DNA of 64,000 nt from Denitratimonas yunnanensis (SeqCode) (lineage in GTDB: Bacteria > Pseudomonadota > Gammaproteobacteria > Xanthomonadales > Xanthomonadaceae). A program made the position numbers and the translations under genes. The stretch's first letter is position 1, and every line of letters starts with the position of its first letter. The stretch covers positions 62,001 to 126,000 of the forward strand of contig JAPMLR010000005.1 of NCBI GenBank assembly GCA_026410415.1, given 5' to 3'. The notes beneath the pieces were generated by a model. The model was not told the origin of the DNA. It saw only the letters and a list, made by a program, of their open reading frames with translations, and did no database searches. This document shows positions 1 through 8,449 of this stretch, in pieces.

Positions 1-1197
1 GTGGTGCTGCAGTCCAGCCATGCCACGTTGATTCTCATTCTGACCGCCATCGCCTCCGGTCATCTGGGGCTGGCCCAGGCACTGGCCGTGGCCATCGGTG
101 CGAACGTGGGCAGCAGCATCAGCACCGGCATGGTCGGGATGCTCGGTGGCAATCGCAGTGGTCAGCGGTTGGCACTGGCGCACATGATTTTCAATGTGAG
201 CACGGCCCTGCTCGCGCTGGCATTGCTGGTGCCGTTGACCTGGCTGGTGGGCGGGGTGGCCGATGTGGCCGGTTTCGGGGACAACGATCTGCTCAAGCTG
301 GCTCTGTTCCACACCCTGTTCAATGCCATCGGCGTGGCGTTGTTCTGGCCTTGGCAGGCGCAGCTTGCCGCCACGCTGACGCGCTGGCTGCCGGATCCAC
401 CGGTGCCGGAAGTGCTGCTGGCCGAGTCTGTCACGACATCCGAGCGCATCAAGGCCCGTCACCTCACCGCGCAAGCGCGCGAGTCGGTCGATGCCGCTGC
501 TGCCGCCATCGTCTGCGAACTTCGCCACCTCGGCCGGTTGTGCGTGGAAACCATCTGTCGTGCGCTGCTGTATCCAGTGGAGACGCTCGCGCAGCCTCTG
601 CCCGAGGCCTTGGCCGTGCAACCGGCGCTGGAAATGTCGGACGAGGATGCCGAAGCCCTCTACCAGCACCACGTCAAAGGCGTCTATGCCGATCTGTTGA
701 GCTTCATGGGCCAGTGGGATGCGCCTTTGGACGAGGCCCACCAGCGCTTCTGGGCGCAGAGTCAGCTCATCGCGCTGGATTTGGTGAACGCGGTGAAGGA
801 TGCCAAACACCTGCAGAAGAACCTTCGCCGCACCCTGCGCGAACCCGATTCGCCCGCGCGCGACGCGTATCTGGTGCTGTGGCGGCAACTTTTCGCGATG
901 CTGCATCGCCTCTACGCCCTGGTGGACATGCCCGAAGAGGCGATGCGCGAGCGTCTCGCCGGATTGGGCGATGACGCGGCACAATTCCAGGCCAGCTTCC
1001 GCCAGCGCTTGTTCGCGATGGTGCGGCGCGGTGAACTGGACGGGTTGCGCACCGGATCGCTGATGAACGATCTGGGCTATGTGGACCGCATCATCCATCA
1101 CCTGAGTCAGGCGATGGCGCGTGCCGATGAGCCATCCTCGCTGCGTGAGCTGCGCCGGTTGAGCAGCGAGGAAGCGACGGAGGTCGCGCCGACATGA
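1..1197 (+). CDS. Na/Pi cotransporter family protein with C-terminal PhoU-like domain (5' end missing)
   Basis: Membrane protein for sodium-coupled phosphate uptake or export. The first residues contain a QSS motif (QSSHATLI) followed by GANVGSS, as in the second inverted repeat of Na/Pi-II transporters (NptA/YjbB family). About four hydrophobic segments lie before residue 140. The rest, roughly residues 150-390, is charged and helical like a PhoU domain, which is the usual tail of this family. Family members are usually about 540-600 residues, so the first repeat probably lies before base 1, and the GTG at position 1 is more likely an internal Val codon. It sits 85 bases before the bacterioferritin gene on the same strand. 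Confidence 0.85.
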   Translation: MVLQSSHATLILILTAIASGHLGLAQALAVAIGANVGSSISTGMVGMLGGNRSGQRLALAHMIFNVSTALLALALLVPLTWLVGGVADVAGFGDNDLLKLALFHTLFNAIGVALFWPWQAQLAATLTRWLPDPPVPEVLLAESVTTSERIKARHLTAQARESVDAAAAAIVCELRHLGRLCVETICRALLYPVETLAQPLPEALAVQPALEMSDEDAEALYQHHVKGVYADLLSFMGQWDAPLDEAHQRFWAQSQLIALDLVNAVKDAKHLQKNLRRTLREPDSPARDAYLVLWRQLFAMLHRLYALVDMPEEAMRERLAGLGDDAAQFQASFRQRLFAMVRRGELDGLRTGSLMNDLGYVDRIIHHLSQAMARADEPSSLRELRRLSSEEATEVAPT

Positions 1198-1282
1198 GAA
1201 TGCGAAATGAAACGGTTCGCATCCGACCATGTTTTGCCCGACAGGGGCATACTGACGCCCTTGTCTGAGCGGATGGAACCCG

Positions 1283-1765
1283 ATGAAAGGCCACCCTGAA
1301 ATCGTTGATTACCTCAATTTCCTGCTGCGTGGTGAACTGGCCGCGCGCGATCAATATTTCGTCCACTCGCGCTGCTACGAGGATCTCGGTCTGCATGCAT
1401 TGCACGATCGCCTGCATCACGAGATGGAAGAGGAAACCCAGCACGCCGACGCGCTGCTGCGTCGCATCCTGTTCCTCGAAGGCACGCCGGACATGCATCC
1501 GGAGGCATTCACGCCGGGCAGCGACGTGGAGGAGATGCTGGAAAAGGATCTGGCCACCGAATACGCCGTGCGGCAGCGGCTGGCGGATGGTGTCGCGCTG
1601 TGTGAAAAGCACGGCGATTATGTCAGCCGCGAGATTCTCGTCGCCCAGCTCAAGGACACCGAGGAGGACCACGCCTACTGGCTGGAAAAACAGTTGCGCC
1701 TGATCCGCATGCTCGGTTTGCCGCTGTATCAACAGAGCAGGATGAAGGGCAACGGGACGCAGTGA
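1283..1765 (+). CDS. Bacterioferritin-type ferritin lacking the haem-ligand methionine
   Basis: A 160-residue four-helix ferritin that would oxidise Fe(II) and store it as ferric mineral in the cytoplasm. It aligns with E. coli Bfr without gaps over the first half. The di-iron ligands are present: Glu18, Glu51, His54, Glu93 (Glu94 in E. coli, shifted by a one-residue deletion), Glu127 and His130. The residue at position 52, Met in haem-binding Bfr, is Thr here. The family also has subunits without the haem Met that act as ferroxidase partners in mixed shells. The start ATG follows GGATGG. No bacterioferritin-associated ferredoxin gene lies beside it. Confidence 0.88.
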   Translation: MKGHPEIVDYLNFLLRGELAARDQYFVHSRCYEDLGLHALHDRLHHEMEEETQHADALLRRILFLEGTPDMHPEAFTPGSDVEEMLEKDLATEYAVRQRLADGVALCEKHGDYVSREILVAQLKDTEEDHAYWLEKQLRLIRMLGLPLYQQSRMKGNGTQ

Positions 1766-1809
1766 GGGCTGATTCTCGCGCCGCGCCTGTCCGGCCGGGG
1801 CGAAGTGGA

Positions 1810-3168
1810 CTACAGCCCGAAAGACTGGTTCTGCAGTGGCACGTCCGCATGCCAACCCAATTCCCGGCCAATGCGCTCGCGCAGTGCCTCGGCGGCATCC
1901 GGCTCGCCATGCACGATGAAGACGCGGCGCGGTTTGCGGCGGAAGCCGGAGAGCCAGCGCATCAGCTCATCGCTGTCGGCATGCGCGGACAATGACGGAA
2001 GGTTGGTGACTTCGGCATTCACCGGCAACCACTGGCCGTGGATCTTCACTTCGCGGGCGCCATCGAGCAACTTGCGCCCGCGCGTTCCGGCCGCCTGATA
2101 GCCCGAGAACAGCAGCGTGTTGCGATGGTCGGCGGCGAACGCGACGATGTGATGCAGCACGCGGCCGCCGGTTGCCATGCCGCTCGCGGAGATGATGACT
2201 TTCGGATAGCGATTGGCCGACAGCGCCTTGGACTCCTCGACGTCGCGCACGTAGGTCACCGCATCGCAGGCGGCCTCGTAGTCGTCCGGTTTCAAACGGT
2301 GCTCGTCCGGGTAGGCGTGCAGAAGTTCGCTGGCACTGGTTGCCATCGGGCTGTCCAGATACACCGGCACGTTGCGCAGGCGGCCACGCTCGCGCAGCAG
2401 CCACAGGTCATGGATCAGCGACTGCGCGCGCCCGACGGCGAACGCGGGAATCACCACGGTGCCGCCGCGCTGCACGGTGCGATCGATGATGTCGCCGAGC
2501 GAGGCGACCCGGTCGCTGCGCTCGTGCAGGCGGTTGCCGTAGGTGGATTCGACGACGACGACGTCGGCCTCGGGAATCGGCTCGGGGTCATGCATCACCG
2601 GGTCGTCGTAGCGCCCCAGATCGCCGGAGAATGCGAATCGCACACCGCCCAGATCGATCTGGGCCGAGGTCGCGCCCAGAATGTGTCCGGCACGGCGCAA
2701 CAGCAGGCGCGCACCGCCGGGCAGCGTGGTCTCCTGATGCAACGGGACATCGGTGAAACGCTCGAGGGCGCGCTCGGCATCTTTTACGCGGTACAGCGGC
2801 AGGGCCGGCGAATGCTTCGAGAAGCCCTTGCGGTTGGCGAATTCGGCATCTTTCTCCTGGATCCACGCGCTGTCGAGCAGGATCAGTCGTGCCACTTCGC
2901 GTGTGGCCGGGGTGGCATGGATCCTGCCCCGGAAGCCATCCAGCATCAGCCTCGGCAGGTAGCCGCAGTGATCCAGGTGAGCATGCGTCAACACCACCGC
3001 GTCGATGTCGCGCGGTTCCACCGACAGGCGCTGCCAGTTCAGCTCGCGCAGATTCTTCATGCCTTGAAACAGGCCGCAGTCCACCAGGATGCGCGTGTCT
3101 CCGAAGCTCAGGAGATGCTTTGAGCCGGTGACCGAGCCGGCACCGCCCAGAAAGGTGAGTGAGAGCAT
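1810..3168 (-). CDS. MBL-fold metallo-hydrolase with beta-CASP and RMMBL domains (RNA-processing exonuclease type)
   Basis: A 452-residue member of the YSH1/CPSF73-like family, predicted zinc-dependent RNA nuclease in the cytoplasm. The N-terminal metallo-beta-lactamase part starts MLSLTFLGGAGSVTGS and carries HAHLDHCGYL. The metal-binding SGDLGRYD segment follows, then a beta-CASP domain with SASGMATGGRVLHH. The C-terminal RMMBL part has LSAHADSDEL and FIVHGEP. The ATG at 3168 was chosen because the family starts at this MxLxFLGGAGxVTGS segment; upstream in-frame sequence lacks family similarity. It is convergent with the bacterioferritin gene and divergent from the pirin gene. Substrate not known. 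Confidence 0.9.
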   Translation of the reverse strand: MLSLTFLGGAGSVTGSKHLLSFGDTRILVDCGLFQGMKNLRELNWQRLSVEPRDIDAVVLTHAHLDHCGYLPRLMLDGFRGRIHATPATREVARLILLDSAWIQEKDAEFANRKGFSKHSPALPLYRVKDAERALERFTDVPLHQETTLPGGARLLLRRAGHILGATSAQIDLGGVRFAFSGDLGRYDDPVMHDPEPIPEADVVVVESTYGNRLHERSDRVASLGDIIDRTVQRGGTVVIPAFAVGRAQSLIHDLWLLRERGRLRNVPVYLDSPMATSASELLHAYPDEHRLKPDDYEAACDAVTYVRDVEESKALSANRYPKVIISASGMATGGRVLHHIVAFAADHRNTLLFSGYQAAGTRGRKLLDGAREVKIHGQWLPVNAEVTNLPSLSAHADSDELMRWLSGFRRKPRRVFIVHGEPDAAEALRERIGRELGWHADVPLQNQSFGL

Positions 3169-3321
3169 GCGTTCGCCATACGGCAAGTGGAAGGGCACCC
3201 CGACATCGGAGGTGGTGCGTTCTGCATGCGCATCATAGCGCCCGGCCGGAGCACGTCGATGCGCCTTCTTCCAGGTGGTGCCATAGTGGCAGTCCGTGCG
3301 CAGGTCATCCGGAGGTTTGTC

Positions 3322-4215
3322 GTGATCGAACTCGTCATTGCCCAGCGTCAGCGCGATCTGGGGGCATTCGTCGTCGGGCGCGTGCTGCCTTCCGCGCCGC
3401 GACGCATGGTGGGGCCGTACATTTTTTTCGACCGGATGGGCCCCAAGGACATCGCGCCCGGTCTGCCGCGGGAGGCCGATGTCCGCCCGCACCCGCACAT
3501 CGGTCTGTCCACGATCACCTATCTGTTCGATGGCGAGATCACGCATCGCGACAGTCTGGGGTTCGAGCAACCGATTCGGCCTGGTGAGGTGAACTGGATG
3601 ACGGCCGGGCGCGGCATCACCCATTCGGAGCGTTTCGAACACTTGCGTGGAAACGGTGGCAGGCTGGATGGCCTGCAGGCGTGGGTGGCATTGCCGGAAG
3701 ATCGCGAGGAGTGCGATCCGGGCTTCTGGCATTACTCCGGCGACACGCTGCCGGAGTTCCGCGAGGAGGGGGTGCATGGGCGCCTGATCGCGGGATGTCT
3801 GGGCGGATTGGCGTCGCCGGTGGCGATCGATTCGCCGCAGTTCTATGTGCACTGGCAGTTGCGCGCCGGCGCACGTGTTTCGTTGCCGGCTGATTATCCG
3901 GAGCGCGCGGTGTACGTCGCGTCTGGCGAGGTGGATGTGGATGGCCGACCCGTCGACGTGGGCAGCATGGCGGTGTTGATGCCTGGGCGGGCCGTCACCA
4001 TCACGGCGCACAGTGATGCCGTGGTCATGGCGCTCGGCGGCGAGCCGGTGGGTCCACGCTACATCGACTGGAACTTCGTCTCATCCTCGAAGGAGCGCAT
4101 CGAGCAGGCACGCGCTGACTGGGCGGCAGGCCGGATGAAGTTGCCGGATCTGGACAACAGCGAATTCATCCCGTTGCCGGCGCGCGTCGGCAAGGAGCTG
4201 GATGCGCGGCGCTGA
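3322..4215 (+). CDS. Pirin family protein
   Basis: A 297-residue double cupin. The N-terminal cupin carries the pirin metal-site signature: HPHIGLSTITYLFDGEI, then GEVNWMTAGRGITHSE. Pirins bind Fe and some have quercetinase activity or act as redox-responsive cofactors; the role here is not shown by the sequence. Translation starts at GTG 3322, chosen because GGAGG lies at 3311-3315, six bases upstream; an upstream in-frame ATG at 3187 has no such site. The gene is divergent from the MBL hydrolase and convergent with the phosphoketolase gene. Confidence 0.92.
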   Translation: MIELVIAQRQRDLGAFVVGRVLPSAPRRMVGPYIFFDRMGPKDIAPGLPREADVRPHPHIGLSTITYLFDGEITHRDSLGFEQPIRPGEVNWMTAGRGITHSERFEHLRGNGGRLDGLQAWVALPEDREECDPGFWHYSGDTLPEFREEGVHGRLIAGCLGGLASPVAIDSPQFYVHWQLRAGARVSLPADYPERAVYVASGEVDVDGRPVDVGSMAVLMPGRAVTITAHSDAVVMALGGEPVGPRYIDWNFVSSSKERIEQARADWAAGRMKLPDLDNSEFIPLPARVGKELDARR

Positions 4216-4342
4216 GCGTCGTTCACCGGTTGGCGAATACGCCGGGCACCAACGCCAGAACGTCTCGAAGGCCCGGGTCCCGTGGTTCCTTTTCGCGTCG
4301 GGGCTACGCCCGCGGCGCAGCGGTTCCGGGCATGTCCGCGTA

Positions 4343-4361
4343 GCCGGGATGCGATCCCGGC
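4343..4361. terminator. Hairpin between convergent pirin and phosphoketolase genes
   Basis: GCCGGGAT-GCG-ATCCCGGC forms a perfect 8-bp stem with a 3-base loop. It lies between two convergent stop codons. There is no U-run, so it may be an extragenic palindrome rather than a strong intrinsic terminator. Confidence 0.45.
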
Positions 4362-4376
4362 CTGCGGTGCGGGAAG

Positions 4377-6701
4377 TCAACCATGTTCATCGGGTATTTC
4401 GAGCAGCCGCCAGCCGGCCACTGCGGCAGCGGCCTTGACCGCATGCCGCCACGTGCAGCAGTTGGCGATGAGCATGCCGGGTACATCCAGCGTGCCGCCA
4501 CGGCTGATGTAGCCCAAGGCGCGGGTTTTCGCCGGACCGCTGTCGATGCGGCGCAACAGGCCGAGCATCGGTTCGGGCCGGGTGTGGGTCAGGATCACGC
4601 GCGGCAGGCCGGGCGGGAACAGCGCATCGACGGTGGCATCGTCGTCGACGAAGGCCGTTTCCAGCTCGTCGCGCGGGATGCGCAGGCGCCCCGGCTCCAG
4701 GATCACCGTGACGCAGGATCGCTTGCCGTGATCGGCGAGGTGTTCGTGCGCCTTGATCGCCTCGTCGAGTTGGTAGGCGCCGATCGCGATCAATTGCACC
4801 TGGGCACTGGCGGGATCACCGATCAGATGCGCCGCGCCGGCGCGTACCAGCGCCTGCGCGGCGTGGGCGTCGAAGCGATTTTCCACATCGCGCTTGGAGA
4901 CGATCAGGCAGGCGAGTTGGCCGCGCCCGGCGTAGACATCGCGCAACGCGGCGACGGCCGTGTTCCCGTCCACCGGGAACAGCACACGGGCGGTGTCGGA
5001 CATTTCCCCGAGCAGGGCTTCGCCTATGCTCGGGTCCTGGTGCGATTGCTCGTTCTTGCTGTTCTCCCAGGTGTGCGAGGTGACGATCAGCGGTACCGGC
5101 AGCCAGTCGGGCGCCTGCCCGACCTGACGCTGGTGGCGGGCGAAGATGATCTCCTGGCGCAGCAGGCCGAGCATCTTCATCGCGAAGGCCTCGTAGCTGA
5201 CGATCAGGTTCAGACCGCCCTTGTTGCCTAGTGCGGCGGCGGCGACGGCTTCCTCGTTGAGCGCGGTGATGACGGCGCCGTGCAGGTCCTCGGGCACGCC
5301 GGGCTCGGGCTCGTTGACCCGGTGCTTGAGCAGCGCGAGGGTGTCGCCCATCTTGTTGCTGGCCATTTCGTCCGGATTGCCGATGCGAACGCGCAGTGCG
5401 GGGTTGGCCTGCACGAAGGCGACGAACCAGCGATCCAGCGCGGACATCGCACTGTCTTCGCTGCCGGGTGCGGCCCAGGCCGGTGTCGGCAGGTTCGGCG
5501 CGGGCGGATGACGGTGCGCCATCGGGTGCCGGCTTTCCGCCGCGCGTTGCTGATCGGCATGCACGGCGAAAGCGGCCAGCGCGGCGTCAAGTTCGGCCGG
5601 CGGCACGTGCAGCGCGGCGGCGGCGCGATTGAACAGCTCGCGGATCGCGGCATCGTGGTGCGGATTGCCGACCAGCGGCAGATTGTGCGCGGCATTGGCC
5701 CCGGCGCCGGGGAAGCCGAAGCCTTTTTCCGTCTCGGCAATGACGTAGGGCAGTGGCGCGGGATAGCGGCGCTCGGGATCGGTAGCGAACCGGCGCAGCA
5801 GATCTTCGCCCTCGATGATGCCCCAAGCGATGGCCGCCGGATCACGGCCATCGACGATCCACGGCTCGAAGCCGTTGTGGCGCACGTCCTCGGCCAGCCA
5901 CGGCGCACCGCCTTGCTGCACGATCTGGGTGCGCTGCTCGATGCGGCGGCCGTTGAGAATCATCACTGGCACCACGAAGCCGCTGTCGTTGGCACGCCAC
6001 CAGCGCGGCGCCCAGTCCGCGCCGCGCTGTTCCTCGAAGGCGCCATCGCTGAGGAAGGCGATCAGCGATTCGCCGGGCAGCGGCATGTGCACGTATTGCA
6101 GTTCGGCGAAACCCAGATAACCGCCTTCGGACACCGCGCCGGCGGTATTCGGGCCGGCATGGCTACCCAGCGGCACGGCCGGGTTGCCGTCGCCGTCGAT
6201 GGCATAGGAATAGAAGTCGGCGCACAGGCGCGACAGGCCCTCGGCGCTGCGGTCGTAGCGGCCGCGCTGGGCAGGCGAGACATCGCCGGTCAGCGCATTG
6301 ATCGCCTCGATCGCGGCCACGCAGTGGCCTTGGCCCATGATCCAGCCGCGCGTAGTGGCGGTCAGCGCATTGGCCAGCAGATAGCCGACGAAGGCTTGCA
6401 CCATGTTCAGTGCGCCGCCGGTGTGGCCTTCCGGCATCGGTTTGAAGTCTTCCGCCGCCAGCGGCGCGCCGGATGGGTCGAAGCGCTGCGCGTAGGTCAT
6501 GTGCGCGACCACGTTCAGCGCCGCGCAGGTCAGTCGGTCGGCGGCGGCCAGCAGGTTCCAGGCGGCATCGACGTTGGCCATGCGACCATCGCGCACGAGT
6601 CTTTCCACCAGTGCCTCGATGCGTGCGACGGTTTCTTCGCGGTGCGCGATCGGACCGTGGCCGGCGAACCAGCGGGCGCGTGGATCGGTGGAGGTGGTCA
6701 T
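4377..6701 (-). CDS. Phosphoketolase family protein (divergent Xfp-like)
   Basis: A 774-residue thiamine-diphosphate enzyme of the XFP family, expected to split xylulose-5-P and/or fructose-6-P with Pi into acetyl-phosphate and a shorter sugar phosphate. Seen: GHTGGALN and MGQGHC in the place of the HWGTTPG and GPGHGGP segments of classical Xfp; SDGAFEEQRG..LNG where GDGEAETG..LNG is usual; a C-terminal half with EEAVAAAALG and SHTWENSKNEQSHQDP that keep the catalytic Glu and His regions. It is therefore a distant branch, and substrate preference is uncertain. ATG 6701 is preceded by GGAG. The neighbours ackA and the MaoC-Pta gene support a role in acetyl-phosphate production. Confidence 0.9.
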   Translation of the reverse strand: MTTSTDPRARWFAGHGPIAHREETVARIEALVERLVRDGRMANVDAAWNLLAAADRLTCAALNVVAHMTYAQRFDPSGAPLAAEDFKPMPEGHTGGALNMVQAFVGYLLANALTATTRGWIMGQGHCVAAIEAINALTGDVSPAQRGRYDRSAEGLSRLCADFYSYAIDGDGNPAVPLGSHAGPNTAGAVSEGGYLGFAELQYVHMPLPGESLIAFLSDGAFEEQRGADWAPRWWRANDSGFVVPVMILNGRRIEQRTQIVQQGGAPWLAEDVRHNGFEPWIVDGRDPAAIAWGIIEGEDLLRRFATDPERRYPAPLPYVIAETEKGFGFPGAGANAAHNLPLVGNPHHDAAIRELFNRAAAALHVPPAELDAALAAFAVHADQQRAAESRHPMAHRHPPAPNLPTPAWAAPGSEDSAMSALDRWFVAFVQANPALRVRIGNPDEMASNKMGDTLALLKHRVNEPEPGVPEDLHGAVITALNEEAVAAAALGNKGGLNLIVSYEAFAMKMLGLLRQEIIFARHQRQVGQAPDWLPVPLIVTSHTWENSKNEQSHQDPSIGEALLGEMSDTARVLFPVDGNTAVAALRDVYAGRGQLACLIVSKRDVENRFDAHAAQALVRAGAAHLIGDPASAQVQLIAIGAYQLDEAIKAHEHLADHGKRSCVTVILEPGRLRIPRDELETAFVDDDATVDALFPPGLPRVILTHTRPEPMLGLLRRIDSGPAKTRALGYISRGGTLDVPGMLIANCCTWRHAVKAAAAVAGWRLLEIPDEHG

Positions 6702-6895
6702 CGGGATTCTCCATGCAGGGTCTGTTTCCGCGGATCCGCCAGTGGTCGTGGTCGAGGCGTGCGTTCGGGCAGCATGGCGCCGGGCCTGCCTGTGTCCGAT
6801 GAAGCGAACGGCGATGGTTCGTGCTGGGTAGGGCCCTCGGGCAGTATGTCGTGGCCATGCGAATACATGTGCGTGCTTGATGTCTCCGCTGCCAT
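6698..6895 (-). CDS. Possible small Pro/Arg-rich protein overlapping the phosphoketolase start
   Basis: A 65-codon frame starting MAAETSSTHMYSHGHD whose TGA overlaps the phosphoketolase ATG as ATGA, the arrangement typical of translational coupling. A weak AGAAG lies just upstream of its ATG. The product has no domain I recognise, is rich in Pro, Arg, His and Ser, and has no membrane segment. It fills most of the 241-base gap between ackA and the phosphoketolase gene. In DNA of this GC content such frames also arise by chance, so this is a candidate only. Confidence 0.3.
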   Translation of the reverse strand: MAAETSSTHMYSHGHDILPEGPTQHEPSPFASSDTGRPGAMLPERTPRPRPLADPRKQTLHGESR

Positions 6896-6942
6896 TGCTG
6901 CTTCTTTTCGTGGAAGAGCGTGCCGGTGGGTGCGTCGCGGGT

Positions 6943-8142
6943 TCAACGGGTTGACAACGATTGCGCCTGCCGCGCGGCGATCCACTCCTCGTTGGTCGGT
7001 TCCACGCCGACCAGGACACGGCTTGCGGTCGACGAAATCGTCGTCGCATTCGCACGGTTGGCGCCCTCGTCCAGCGCGATGCCGAGAAAGGCCAGATCGC
7101 GGCAGACACGCTCGCGGATGAAGGCGTTGTGTTCGCCGACACCGGCGGTGAACACCAGCAGATCCAGTCCGCCGAGCACGGCGGCCAGCGCACCGATTTC
7201 GCGCACGATGCGGCGTACGTACAGCCCCAGTGCCAGGCGCGCACGTTCGCCGTTTTCGCCGGGATCGTCCTCGTGGCGCACGATCACGCGCGGCTCGGGC
7301 GAGATGCCGGACACGCCCAGCAGGCCGGAGCGGTGGTAGAGCATCTGGCCGACCTGTTGCAGCGAGAGTTTCTCGATCTCCATCAGGTACAGCAGCGCGC
7401 CCGGATCCAGTGCGCCGGTGCGGGTGCCCATCATCAGGCCGTCGAGCGCGGAAAAGCCCATCGTGGTGGCGACGCTTTCAAGATTCCGCATCGCGCACAG
7501 GCTGGCGCCGCTGCCCAGGTGCGCGACCACGGTGCGTCCGCGCGCGATATCGCCGTGGCGCTCGGGCAGCGCGGTGGCCATGTAGGCATAGGACAGGCCG
7601 TGGAAACCGTAGCGGCGCAGGCCACGCTCCCAGGCCGAGTAGGGCAGCGGCAGTACTTGTTCCACCTTCGGCAGCGTGTGGTGGAAGCCGGTATCGAAGC
7701 AGGCCACCTGCGGCATGCCCGGATACTGCTCCAGCAGCAGGCTCATGGCCTTTAGAGGGAACGGCTGGTGCAGCGGCGCAAGCGGAATCAGTTCGCGCAA
7801 TTCGTCGATCAGGGCAGCATCGACGCGGGTGGGGGCGAAGTACTTGCTGCCACCGTGCACGACACGATGTGCGACCGCGGCGATCTTCCGCCCGTCCAGG
7901 CGTTGCATGACACGTTCGCGGATCAGCGCCAGCGCGGCGGTGTGCGGATGCTCGGCGTCGAGTGTCACAGCAAACGGCTCGCCGCCGGTTTCGCCAAAAT
8001 CGGGTGTCGGCCCGCCGATGCCCTGCACCTTGCCGTTCCACAGCGGGGTGCGCGGCAGCGGCTCGGCGGCGGCGGGAAACAGCGCGAACTTGATGCTGGA
8101 GGAACCGCAGTTGAGGACGAGGATCAGGTCATTTGAGGACAT
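6943..8142 (-). CDS. ackA: Acetate kinase (acetate/propionate kinase family)
   Basis: A 399-residue ASKHA-fold kinase that interconverts acetyl-phosphate plus ADP with acetate plus ATP in the cytoplasm. The N-terminal phosphate-binding motif NCGSSSIKF, HLGSGASLCA, MGTRTGALDPG and a C-terminal FTAGVGEHN segment are all present, at the family's usual length. It lies between the MaoC-Pta gene and the phosphoketolase gene on the same strand, so acetyl-phosphate from phosphoketolase can be cashed in for ATP. The start ATG at 8142 begins the canonical N-terminus. Confidence 0.95.
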   Translation of the reverse strand: MSSNDLILVLNCGSSSIKFALFPAAAEPLPRTPLWNGKVQGIGGPTPDFGETGGEPFAVTLDAEHPHTAALALIRERVMQRLDGRKIAAVAHRVVHGGSKYFAPTRVDAALIDELRELIPLAPLHQPFPLKAMSLLLEQYPGMPQVACFDTGFHHTLPKVEQVLPLPYSAWERGLRRYGFHGLSYAYMATALPERHGDIARGRTVVAHLGSGASLCAMRNLESVATTMGFSALDGLMMGTRTGALDPGALLYLMEIEKLSLQQVGQMLYHRSGLLGVSGISPEPRVIVRHEDDPGENGERARLALGLYVRRIVREIGALAAVLGGLDLLVFTAGVGEHNAFIRERVCRDLAFLGIALDEGANRANATTISSTASRVLVGVEPTNEEWIAARQAQSLSTR

Positions 8143-8290
8143 GGCGGTTTCGGTGTCGGGTGGTTCGGGGGGCGCTGTCAGTCCGTAGCCTGGCTGGTGG
8201 ATCGCAATCGCAGCAAGGCGCAGGCAACCCGCCTCGGATCATGATCGCGCCCCACGGGAGCGCTTCGACAGCGGTGGACGTGTTTGCTGG

Positions 8291-8382
8291 CATGCGGTCT
8301 CGTTGCTATCCAGGAGCAGCGCGGCGCCGGCCATGAAGCTGGTCGTCTCCGCCGGCAGGCCGACCAGTGCCGAGTGCCTTCG
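8291..8382 (-). pseudogene. Possible C-terminal remnant of a short-chain dehydrogenase (low confidence)
   Basis: The 307-base gap 8143-8449 between ackA and the MaoC-Pta gene has no intact gene. On the minus strand one frame reads ALVGLPAETTSFMAGAALLL followed by DSNET. This resembles the C-terminal SSFxTGAALxVDGG segment of SDR/FabI-type reductases. Related clusters in other proteobacteria often carry a FabI/SDR gene beside this pair, from memory. No start or Rossmann motif remains in the gap. The match is short and could be chance. The rest of the gap holds nothing I can identify apart from a T6 run on the minus strand near 8435. Confidence 0.25.
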
Positions 8383-8449
8383 GCGCTGAACCCGAATGCG
8401 GTGTCCTCGGCCCGGAAAGGAAATCGGTATGGAAAAAAGATGACTCGGC

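Noticed and set aside
6702..7244. In-frame upstream extension of the phosphoketolase gene to 7244
   Set aside because: It overlaps the 3' end of ackA and is not family-like; ATG 6701 has a ribosome site.
8237..8246. GATCATGATC palindrome in the ackA-pta gap
   Set aside because: Ten bases only and no promoter elements around it; likely chance.
8430..8449. T6 run after the MaoC-Pta stop as an intrinsic terminator
   Set aside because: No convincing stem precedes it on the minus strand.
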